The notes beneath the pieces were generated by a model. It did no database searches and was not told the origin of the DNA. It saw only the letters and a program-made list of their open reading frames with translations. Positions 41,801 through 53,800 of a stretch of 64,000 nucleotides of DNA are shown here, one piece after another. Every line of letters starts with the position of its first letter. Position 1 is the first letter of the stretch. The DNA is taken from contig NC_070604.1 in the NCBI RefSeq assembly GCF_027172205.1, positions 71,689,023 to 71,753,022 on the forward strand. Direction: 5' to 3'. This stretch comes from Podarcis raffonei (lineage: Eukaryota; Chordata; Lepidosauria; Squamata; Lacertidae). The position numbers were made by a program, and so were the translations under genes.

Positions 41801-44800
41801 CATCTTCTGCGTGTCAGCTTGCAATTACAGCTTCATGATCTTTCATAACTGCCTACATAACTGACTATATTTTCTTGGTTAAAAAAAATAATCTACTGTA
41901 TATGGTATTTTGTTTGGATATGTCCTGTTCTTTCTTGTTTTCCTACCAGCATTTTAAATATGCTCTCCCTTGGTAAATTTCAGTGTGGAGTCTTTGGGAT
42001 TTTTCCAATAATACTCTTGTCTGAGGTAGCAATATTTAAATATTTAGAACATTGCTTCTTAAACGTAAGATGTGAACAATATACAAACTTTAGTGTAAAG
42101 CCACATTTTAAAGTTTAATCTATAAATGCTTCTGATAAATTTTAACTATCCACGATGTGTTGAAATCCAACACAGTGCAAATGGGTAGATTTATGCCACT
42201 ACTAACATTGCATTTCCAGAAGAGAGATCATACCCAAAATTACAGAGGGCAATCTACCATATTTTCCCATTTAGGATGGGTTGCAGCTTTTTGAAGGGGG
42301 AATATTTAGAAAGTTAAGCCCTGACCTCATGCAGTTCAATGATGCTTTGCAATACTGTAGATTAAGGGGGGGAAATCTCTCTGTTAGATGCCTTGTTGGA
42401 GTAGATGCAGTTTGGGAGGGAGGACAGAAAAGCAATATCGGGCACCATTTGTTAGTTACAGAATTATTGTAATGACTAGCAGGAATTGAAAGATTTCAAG
42501 GAGAGGAGGAGTAAAAATGTGTTGGTGTTACAGCAGAGGCTTTGCAGTTCTATGTATCTCCTTGTCCTATAGCCTGATGGAATGGCTCCTAGAGATGACA
42601 GTGGCAGGAGAAATCTGATAGAGCTGGTCTTATGGTAGAGTGGATGGAGAGTGACTGTTGTCCATACGGGTTCACTATGTCTGTTCCAGTGCCTAGTGCA
42701 CTATTTTTGGATTTAATTCACATTTCTGCCTTCCCATAACTTCTCCCCTTACCTCCGCACAGGCCCTTGTCTCCTGCACCCCATTTATTAATCTTTTGTA
42801 GCGTCACCTAAAAGTCCCACATTACATATCTATTTAAACATTTCTAGGCTGTTGCTTGGGCGAGGCCCTCACAGGGCATCTTGCCTAAAACGACAATTTA
42901 TTTTGGGTATAAAATGCCATCTATATTTCAGTTGAAATTATTTAAATAGTAGTCTAACTAAAACAATAGATTATTATAATATATTAGCTGTAATAACTTA
43001 AAACAGTTTCCAAAATCAGCACCATTTGTTGCTGTTGCTGATAGCCATCTGTCTCGGGAAACAATAGAGGAGTGTCGCTTTGAGGTACAGTCAAACCTAC
43101 CAGTTAAGAAAAAACAATCTGAAATAAGTGAGTTTCAAAAGCTTGTACTGATTGGGCCATTTGTATATCACTTGGGTCACAAACTGGGGGGGGGGGGCTT
43201 GTCTTGTGCCTGGGAGGGTGTTTCCACAAATGTGGGGCTGCAAATGGAAGGCTCCAGAGAAACAACTTTTTCAATATCTTTGATTTTTAGAGATAGGACC
43301 TCTGGAGTTTATCTCGGGGTGCAGGCAGGTTTGTACCAGTGAAGGGGCTTCTTCTGATAACCTGACCACAAACCATTCAGTGGGTTCAAGTTCAGCATAG
43401 CCACCTTAAATGTGCTCAGGAGTGCAGCTGGTCCAATATCGGTGTTGTGTGCCTCACTAGCATCTGGGTAAATACTTTTCTTGGAACCAAGGATGGTGAC
43501 CATTGTCGCAATGTGAGACTGGGAACAAGACCTTGGCAGACTTGGTGACCCTGCTTGGCTACCCGGGCTAGCTAAGATCTGTGGGCCCATGGCAAAACAG
43601 TTAACAATTTAAGTTGCTTTTGTAATGAGCACAAGTCTCACACTTGCTGATTTAAAAGTATTCTCTTCTGATGCTGTTTTAAGTACTTTGACCATCAGTT
43701 GACTGAATTGTTTTGGGTCAGTCAAATGCCCAGCCCTACAAGCAATGCTGCTCTGAGTCAGGTTGGCTCCGTTGGTGAGAAGTGGGCCATGACTACTGTA
43801 GAATTGCTTACAGCATTAAGTAGCCTGTACTTCCCTTTGTCTGGCTTTGTGTCATGGGCATAACAAATACATTCCAGTTGACTAGAAGTCTCATGATTTG
43901 GGACTGGAAACTGAAAGCTTTTTCTCACTGTTAACACCAACCTCTTTTTAAAAGGCTTTTCTTTTGAATGTTTATTCCGTGTCAGATTACATAAATGAAA
44001 CTCCTGTGGCCCAAGTTCTTGTCTGATTAATTGAGTCATTTTAAACATGACTTCAGCTGCAGGGGGCTTTCCATGGAGAAGCAGCTCCCATGACATTAGT
44101 CAGGCCAATATAGTTAAGGCTCCTGAGATGAGAGCGCCTATGAATATTATACGGGTGGCAGCACTGGGAGAAATACATATGCTTCCAAGGGTGAATATGT
44201 TTGCATGCAGGGGGAACAGGACCTGTTGTTTAATAAACACAAATGTGAAAATGGAAGTGTTAAGTGCCACTTCAGTTCTCAGTAACTACTTGCTTTTATC
44301 TTCTGTAAGACACGTTGAATCCTTTGTCTGATGTTTTCCATTAGGTGGGTATGGCGCCTGTGGCCCTCCAGATGTTGTTGCACTCCCAACACCCATCTGT
44401 CCCAGGCATCATGGCTAATGGTTAGGGAAGATGGGAGTTTAGTCCTCATCTCAAACATCTGTTTAGCTACCCCCTGGTACATAGTTACTTAGAAGTTTGT
44501 TATTGAAATATTAACTGCAGCTGGAAGAGTGTCCCTCTGAACTAATGGCCAATCTTCTTTGACATTCTGGGAAAGAGGCTGTAGCTTGGTCGTAGGTGGA
44601 GCATATATTTTGCATGCAAAAGTTCTCAGGTTTGATCCCTGGTGTCTCTCGGTAGGACTGAAATACTGAAGCTAGCTGAACCCCTATGGAAGGCAGTGTC
44701 TTATGTTCCTGAGCATTAAATGCTAATTTCAGAAAAAAATACATCCTCACCATCATATTATTATTATTACTATTACTAAATAAATTTGTATTCCACCCTT

Positions 44801-47800
44801 CATCTGAAGATCACAGGGTGCTTCACAACTTTTAGTTTGTTCCATGTTTTTGAGGTGACAATAGATGGTTTGCATGTGTATAGCGAAGATGAATTTTTAT
44901 TTTGGTCAAACTGCTTCAGAATATAATCTGAAATGTGCCTTATCAAAAAGATGTTCATTGTTGCATCTCTCTGCATTGCTGACAGTGTGCTGGAAAGCTC
45001 ATTGGGGGGAGGGGTGTGTGTTAAATATGAACAAAAAGTTTGCTAGATTTAAGATGCTGATGAGTAGCCTGGGCTGAAACATATATCTGAAGAAGTGTGC
45101 ATGCACATGAAAGCTCATACCAATAACAAACTTAGTTGGTCTCTAAGGTGCTACTGGAAGGATTTTAAAAATTTTGTTGACACATGTAGTTTGGCAGAAC
45201 ATATTCATTGTACCTCCCTCCCACTCTTCTTTTTCAGCTATACGTGGGAAGCTGTTGATCCAGATAAAGTACACTACAAAATAAACCTCTGTGGTAGTGC
45301 CACAGGCTGTGGAGGGTCGAGTACCATTTGTGCATACGACATAAAAAGCAATGCCAGTTTCTCAGTAGGTAAGTCCAGAGGTTTGTCTGCTATATGGATG
45401 TTAAAATGTGAAACACCACCCATTAAATTCTCTTGCATGTGCCTGTGTTCAAGGTTTCTCTCCTTGTCCTGAAAGCTTCATGTACTTGCTGGTGAGCTAT
45501 ATCGCCTGCCCTTTGCAGCAGTTGACTTTTGGGGTGTGGTGTTCAAAGGGAGGAGAATGGCTTAAACTGATAAGGACTGCTTTAAAATGAATCTATCCTT
45601 TCTTTCCTGGCTTGTGATGCTTGTGTATGTGGGTTGGCATCCTAAAGTTCAGTCTGGTTCTGTTTTCGGCCAGCAGTTTGAGGAGGCAGAAATAACTCAA
45701 TCCGTTAAAGCAAAATGGTTTGTGCACATGAAATCTTGCAGCGGCAGGCAGGGTATGTGGGCAAAGTTTTTTTGGGGGTGCTCTGGTCTCTCATCTGCCG
45801 CCTAACCTGTGTGATGCTAGGAGCCAGCTGGCTTTTCTCAACCCTTGTGATCTAGCTTTCCCTGAGAATGAGGATTTGGTTTGCTCCTGTTATTCCTTCT
45901 ACATGCCATGGCTCCCTCCCCAAAATGGGTCCAGAGAGAGGGGTGTGACATGACCAGCTCAGCCTAGAAGCTTCATAAAATCCATCTCTCTGCCATGAGC
46001 CAATTAAAGCGTTACACAAGCAGCACACACTATCCCTAAACTGCTGACTAGTGATGGGATAGTGGAGGGCCACATGTTTTCTGCACTAGATAAAGATGTA
46101 AAAGTTCTAGAAAGCTTGAAGCTGTGGGTAAAAAGCTTTTTCTGTCCCTCTCTTCCTTGGAAAGTACCATAGGTTGACCTGCCTGCAGAACAGGCTTCTG
46201 CTTCTGCAACAAGACTTTGCCTTCATCACCACCTCCATACTCCCACTTCCCCCTGAAATATGCTCTTGAGATTGGGGGGCTACTTGCTTTAAAAGGAGAT
46301 GAGTGGCACACCACCTCCAAGGTGGCTGTAAGGAAAACAAAATATAGAGACCCTCAGCACAGAATTCCACTCCATCCTGCAAGAAGGGGAAAGGCAACCT
46401 TTTCCCAACTTCCTTCCCCCCTATGCCACCTGAATCGCTTCTCTGGAGGGTTGGTTGAGACACCAGAACACTGTGAAAAGCTGAGGGGGTGGGGGCTGCA
46501 GGGGAAAGGGAAAAGGGTTGAAAATGGATTCTCCCTTGTGTTCCTTCAGTGGGAACCTTTTCCCAGTAACTTAATGCAGTCCTGGAGCACCAGGTTGGGA
46601 TCCAACCCAGTTACTCTTTTGTTTTTACTTACCCACACCCATCCTGAAATGACATGTAATTTTTTTTTGCATTTTGCAGTCATTTAAAAAATAGCCATAC
46701 ACTTTAATAAAATTATCATCCTCCAAGCTCTGGACTTCAGTTTCAAATAGAACACATCCTATAGAACATTTCTAATTTTGCAATTAGGCCTTGAGAGCCT
46801 ATTAATTCTGGATGATTTCAAGGACTTTTCCTTGGCAGCTGTTATAGAGGGTTAAACTTCTTACTTGTCAGTGTAAGCTGAGTTCTGGAGCCAATATCTT
46901 GTTCTCGGGGGTGGGGAAGAAGAGAACCATTGACCTTCATAGCCGCAGACTGTCTCTATCTCTTGCCCCTGACTGTGGAATAATGGAAGGAGTTGATTTC
47001 CTTTTAAGCAATATATAACTCCTAATAGTCCTGGCAGAGCCAGTCAAAAATCGAATCTATTTTCACTCTTTCTGAGTTGGCAGAAGTCCAAGCTGCAGCA
47101 TTGATGTTCTGCTGAGCATCTTCACTGACTTTGGACTTGGTCGTAGTCACAAGAGAACGAAAAAGACAAAAGGAGAGGGAACTTCATTGAAGTAACTCGT
47201 ACGCAAGTATTTCTGGATGGTGGCACACTAAAGACTTCTTCAAAACTCCTTGTGGGGGCCAGCGTGGTGTAGTGGTTAAGAGCGGTAGTCTCGTAATCTG
47301 GGGAACCGGGTTCACGTCTCCGCTCCTCCACATGCAGCTGCTGGGTGACCTTGGGCCAGTCACACTTCTCTGAAGTCTCTCAGCCCCACTCACCTCACAG
47401 AGTGTTTGTTGTGGGGAAGGAAGGAAAAGGAGAACGTTAGCCGCTTTGAGACTCATTAAAGGGAGTGAAAGGCGGGATATCAAATCCAAAACTCTTCTTG
47501 GCAAATACATGGGTGTGCACTAAGATGGGGAAATGAGACACTGAGGAGAAATGCCTCCCATGATTTAGCCTTTGCTAAAACCATGATATAATTAAAAAAC
47601 TGGGTGCTGCCCACAGACACTGTGCTTCTAGTTTTATGGCATTAGACAGATGCATGGAGAATAAGGCTGTCAGTGGCTACTAGCCGTGAAAGCTATGCCC
47701 TGTCTCCATGGTCAGAGGCAGCATGTTTCTGCATTTCTTTTGCAGGAAACCACAGGGTCCTCCTTCCGGGTTTCTCACAGATATCTGGTTGGCAACGGTG

Positions 47801-50800
47801 AGAACAGGATGCTGGACTGGATGAGACATTTGCCTGACCCAGCAGGGTCTTCTATGCACTTACAGAATACATGACCACAGACTAAGAATGCATTGTAGTC
47901 AGATGACTGAAGACTTTATGCCTAGACCCACCTAGGGAAGACCTAGGCTTCAGTTTTTCATGGGGGGCTTGCTAGGCAGATACATTTTATTTAGCTGGGC
48001 CTCTGATTCATACAATGTTGTGTCTCGATTGGTTTTAATCTGTGCGTGTGTGTTTTTACAGATGATTTTAAGAGCTTATTTTTGGGTTTTCCTTTTATTG
48101 CTTTTTGTTGTGTTTGTTGCATTAGCTGGCTTGAGCACCTTTAATGGAAAGGTGCAATCTAGATAGGTGAGTGAATAGCTCCAGCTTCATGTTTTGGCTG
48201 TATGCCAAAATGGGGGGGGGGGAGAACAGAGGCCTACTTTTCTCAGAGGCAGCGAAGCTGTATTGCATCAGACTGTAGGTGGAGGCTCACCTGACTGGAT
48301 GCTCTTCATTACGAAAGCTAAACTTCCTCAACGCTAGAAAGATAAAAGAGAGATAGATGTTTCCTTGATTTTTTAAAATGCTTCTTAAGTCACAAGCCAG
48401 CCTACTCATTCAAGGTCAAAACCCACATGTTTCTCCCTACAGAAAAGGACTAGCTGAGGGGGTGCCCTTCTTCTCTATATGGCTTTGCCCCAAAGCAGGG
48501 CAAGACCCTTCCGTGTACACAAGTATCCCTGCAGAATTCTTCCCAGTTTTACACCCCCTGCAGCCCCTTGTACCTCATCCCACACCGTTTGAAAAGGGTT
48601 CTCTTTCCTTGGGAGAATCTTTGCTTTGGGTACTGAGGGTTTTCATAAGGGATGGATCTAGGGGAACCCCGTTGCACAAGCGTGGAGTTCTGCTGGCTGC
48701 TCTTGGGTGGCCAAGAGATCAGAGGAATGAGAGTAGGTTAATGGGACTTTTAGCAGTAGGTGTTGTTCTATCCATTCTTAACCTAAAGAGATTTCTCATG
48801 AAGGTGTTATACTACCCCAAAACATGTTAAGCTCAATCTTTGCACATAAAAGGTAATCAAGACAAATGTGTTTTCTGTAAGTGAATATCAGGTGGGCTTT
48901 TTTTTTTTATAAAAAAACTACAATATGCCCTGTACTAAGCTTTTGAAATATAGGCATTTACCCTCTACCCTTTACAGAAGATCTATTTCAAAGTATCAGT
49001 TCTGAATTGGTTAAAATTGGATTACGGAAGGCTTGTGTGGATTGGCAAATCCAATTTGGCCCAAGCTTCTATTAGTCTTACACAATAAAAGGCAGGGGTA
49101 TAAATATATTTTGACTTCGTTGTTGCTTTGTTTAGGGGATTCCTCGTTGATGAGAAGTTCTAAACTGCTCTTGGAGTTCAACACTACACAGACTTGTAGA
49201 CAGCAAGGAACCGAGCACAAATTACAAAGCAACATTAATTTCTATTGTGGGAAGACTCTGGTCAGTATGACATTATTGCCAAAAACCTTTGTTGTTTTAA
49301 AAATATATGCAAGGACATATTTTCCTCAATATTAATGTGTTTTTGAAAACTAAGTTTTATTATTAAAACATTGAACATGATAACCAATACAAAAGTATAA
49401 TTGATAAATCACAATAGGAAAATACAAACATGTTGAGAAATGCATTTTTTTATATTTTAAAGACTTAATGTCAATTTATATGCTTTATTTCTTTCAATAT
49501 GGCATCTGTTACTTTTAATTTACAGATTCTTTCTGCTATAAAGCTACCTGTATATTGTGTTTCCTTGGCTCTTCTGGAGTGCATGGGCTTTGTTTAGAAG
49601 GGATACCCAAACCAAGTGTTTGTTTTTATCTCTCAGTAACTGTACAGTTAATCAGTTTATGCACACGGGTTGACTGTAAGATGTATTGTATTTTAGTTAC
49701 ACCTGTTTTCTCAGCCAACATTAACTGACTGCCAGAGCAGCTTAAAATTAAGATCTATAAAAAGTTGGGCTACTGGGGCATGTTTTTCATGTATAATCAG
49801 GAAATAAAAGTGCATTTGAGAAGGCATCTGAGAACCTGAATTCTAATTAATTGTCCTGTTATTCCAAGTACCTTAGTTTGTGGTACACTATGTGTATGTA
49901 CTTTCATATTCCTGACTTCATTCCATATCTGCCAACTTGCCAACGAAAAGTCATTCAGCAATTAATTACCTGCTAGAGTGTTCTTGTTCTAGCTCTAGGT
50001 AATTGGTTTCTGTTACCCGTTTGAACGATTAAGCTTTCTGTTTTTGGTTTAATAATGAGTAACAGCACACTTTGTATTTCGTCCATTTCTTAATCAGGGT
50101 TCCCCAGAATTTGTGACTTCAACCAGTTGTGTGCACTACTTTGAATGGAAGACATATGTGGCCTGCAAGAAAGATTTGTTTAAACCAACTGAAGAGGTAA
50201 TGCAAGTTGTAGGCTGGAGTGGGGAACCTTTTTGGCTCCACATGCCAGGTCCTGATCAGGATCAGTCTCATGGGCCAAAGTTGAAAGGAGGGTGGTGATG
50301 CCACCTGCCAATCAAATGGCATCACGTGATTGGTGGCTTGTCCCACCCACCTGTTAAAAACTCTTGCACAGGGTTACTGCTTGGGAACCACTTGGGACCC
50401 ACATCACAAGGAAAGTTGTCAACCTCATGCTCAGTGCTGGGCAAGAGAGCATGTGGCAACAGCAAGAACGGGGAGAGGGCAGGCGAACACAGGGAGGTGG
50501 GTGTGGTTGCTCCTCAGCCCTGTTTCCCTAGTGAGCAAATCATAATGGCAGTAAACAGCAGCCATCTCTTCTGGGACCCTTCTGGGACAATGGAGCCTTG
50601 ACTAGCCTAATGTCTACTTCTAAGCATTCTAGTCCCAACCTGGTTCCACTGGTGAGCTATATAACCAGTACCTTGAATTAATGCACATTTTCATTGGCAG
50701 CAAGGCACTTACCTAACCGTTTCAGCAAAATTTGATGCAATATCTACATCAGCTATACATGTTGAAGCATGATTCTTCTATAGGCAGGTCTCCAATGGGA

Positions 50801-53800
50801 GTGTCTGTATCGGGATTCTTTCCTGAAATGTGTGAAATGGTCTCTGAAATGGTGTGATGCTTTCTCTTCTGCATGTCATTAGTGTGATTTAATTTCTAGG
50901 TGCCTTGTTACGTATTTGATGGAGACTTGAGGAAACGTGACTTGAACCCACTGATTAAAACTTCTGGAGGATACTTGGTAGAGGACTCGGATGATGACGT
51001 GGAGCTCTACATCAACGTCTGTAGAAACATAGGTCTGAACCTTGGCATACATTGTGTGTCTAATATGCCTGCTTTTTGTTTTTCATCTGAGTCACATTTT
51101 CCCCTTAGAAACTTGAAGCGCACCTTCCTGTAAATAGTCTGATACATATTTTTTAAACAGATTGAAGCATGCTTAATTGCTTTTTGAAAATTATTTTGCT
51201 AGTCAGTACTTTGCAGTATCTGGTGACTCCTTGGGCCACTAAAATATTTTACTAGATGCATCATGATACTATTTTACACGATCTTGTATTGACTATAATG
51301 ACCTCCCCCCCCCCCTTTTTTTGAGACTTGCTTTTGGGATACATTTTCCAAATGGGCCATTGCCGTGGTTATATAGATGGAATGAGATGCTTCTTCTTTT
51401 CCCCCTTAAGGTCAGAATTAAGAACAGAGATTCCCCTCAGTTTTTCTGTCCCCACCACCAGGCTTTCACATCTCTAATTGTCTAAGAGCGCATTTACTTT
51501 CCTAGCAGAATCTTGAATGCATCTGAACAGTCAAACCTCAGATGCATTCAGAAAAGAGTATTGCCTCAGACCTTTCAAATATGAACCAAGAAATGCCTGA
51601 GTAACCTCTTTCCAGCCTCCATGTGTTGGAATCAAAGAATGGTAGATTTGGAAGGGACCGTGAGGGTTATCTAGTCCAACCCCCTGCAATGCAGGAATCT
51701 TGTTGCCCCACGTGGGGCTCAAACCATGCCCTAAAATTCAGAGTCTCATGCTGTGCCGACTGAGCTCCCCCCCAAAACAATTTTACAGTGGACTTCCTCA
51801 GTATAAGAGACATAGAAAACAAATTCCCAGTGTTCAAACTTTCCTAAATTCTCTGTTGCATTGTTTGCATCATTTTTTTTACAATTAAGATTTGTTAGGC
51901 TTTCCAGAGGAACAGTGGAACACAGGCAGCTGCCTTATATGAAGTCAGACCATTGGTCCACGTAGCTCAGTATTGCTGACTTGGGCAGCAGCTCTCCAAG
52001 GTTTTGGGTTAGGTGTCTTTTCCAGCCATACCTGGAGGTGCTGGGAATTTGAATCTGGGGCCTTTTGTTATCAAAAAAGATGTTCTGCTACTGAACTACA
52101 CACATTTCCAGATTTTCCCCTGTACATGATTGTTATAGGATCTGTAATTCAAATGCTGTCAGTTTTCCAAGTTACTGTCGTGACATTTCCTCTCTAACAC
52201 AATGCTGAAGAAAACGAAGTAAAAAGTCATCTATGTCCCTGCTCAGCTTCTGATATTAGCAGATAATAGATCAATCATTAGTAGATGGAGGAATACAGTG
52301 GTACCTCGGGTTAAGAACCTAATTTGTTCTGGAGGTCTGAAGCACCACTTAAGCTAATGGGGCCTCCCGCTGCCACCATGCCGCCGGAGCACGATTTCTG
52401 TTCTCATCCTGAAGCAAAGTTCTTAACCCAAGGTAATATTTCTGGGTTAGCGGAGTCTGTAACCTGAAGCGTATGTAACCTGAGGTACCACTGTACACCT
52501 TATTAGAACTGGCTTTGCCCATCTTAAGTTACTGATAATAGCTTGCAAGTTTTAGGAAACAATGCCAAATAAGGATAATATGTGGAGTTGAGATTATTCC
52601 AAACTTTTAACAGATCACTGGGGTAATACTAGTTTGTAAAGCTTATCCCTCTTAAGACAGTAAGACGTAACCCAAGAGTTACCAAAAGACTGCTCATATT
52701 CTCTGAAGTATCGTTTCTAGAGAACCATTCAACCAGGAACTGTTGTTGATATGCATAGTGAATGCAGATATTTGGTACATTTACATTTTTTCACTCAGGG
52801 TATCTTGAACAGAGTACCTTTTGCCATTCTAGAATGTTTCTGCAACCATAAAGATGATAAGATAATCATTGCCTACTCCTCCAGCTTAGTGGGTATTATA
52901 TGTAAAGATAATCTTTGATTTCTGTAGCTTTGATTTTTTCAGTCTGGCCCAGCAGTCTCCTCATCCCATTTATTCTTATGCACTACATGGTCAAAATTAA
53001 GTTTACATCTAAAGATTTAAATGGAAGACTTTGCCCTAACATCCTTCCGAAACCTTACTTATGGTCTTATTTCTTATATAAACATTGTATTGACAGGAAA
53101 ATCCTCTGTTGAAGGCAAGGGTTGTCCAGAGGGCAGTTCAGCTTGCCTGTTGAAGGATGGTCATGCATTTGACCTGGGACATCCTAAAGAACAACTCAAG
53201 CAGCTTGATAAAAACAGGTATGACTTCAGTCTTATGGTATTTTAAACTGGGGTAAGTATGGCCAGCAGTCAGGAATTATAGTCAGCAACGTTTGGAGGGC
53301 CACAAGTTCCCTATCTCTGCTTTAAAGGGGCTATCATTTAAATATCAATCTTAGTAAATTATTTCAAAAGTAGTCTTCTGTAAAGTACAGTTTACCGCTT
53401 AGCACTCAAATTATTTTGTTGCTCTTGGGAATACTAGTTGGCTTAAGTGTTCCCTTTAATGTATTTTCTTTAATCCGTAATTAATAGCCATGATAGTAAT
53501 TAATAGTCATGATATGATAGCCATGTTCAAATATATAAAAGGATGTCACATAGAGGAGGGAGAAAGGTTGTTTTCTGCTGCTCCAGAGAAGCGGACACGG
53601 AGCAATGGATCCAAACTACAAGAAAGAAGATTCCACTTAAACATTAGGAAGAACTTCCTGACAGTAAGAGCTGTTCGACAGTGGAATTTGCTGCCAAGGA
53701 GTGTGGTGGAGTCTCCTTCTTTGGAGATCTTTAAGCAAAGGCTTGACAACCATATGTCAGGAGTGCTCTGATGGTGTTTCCTGCTTGGCAGGGGGTTGGA

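Larger units (their letters stand above)
38889..45237 (+). other. IGF2R intron 1
   Basis: 6.3 kb. It holds SINEs (40413-40612 and 44580-44715), a hAT-MITE-like piece (44344-44470), a LINE-like 3' end with ATT tail (44757-44830) and a half foldback (45085-45171). No other gene seen. Confidence 0.6.
51033..53096 (+). other. IGF2R intron 5, rich in short elements
   Basis: It carries two SINEs (51628-51770 and 51912-52112, both minus) and a TIR element (52296-52493). Confidence 0.6.

Noticed and set aside
53490-53771. 93-codon frame in intron 6 as a host gene
   Set aside because: It is the C-terminus of a CR1 LINE followed by the CR1 tail repeat.
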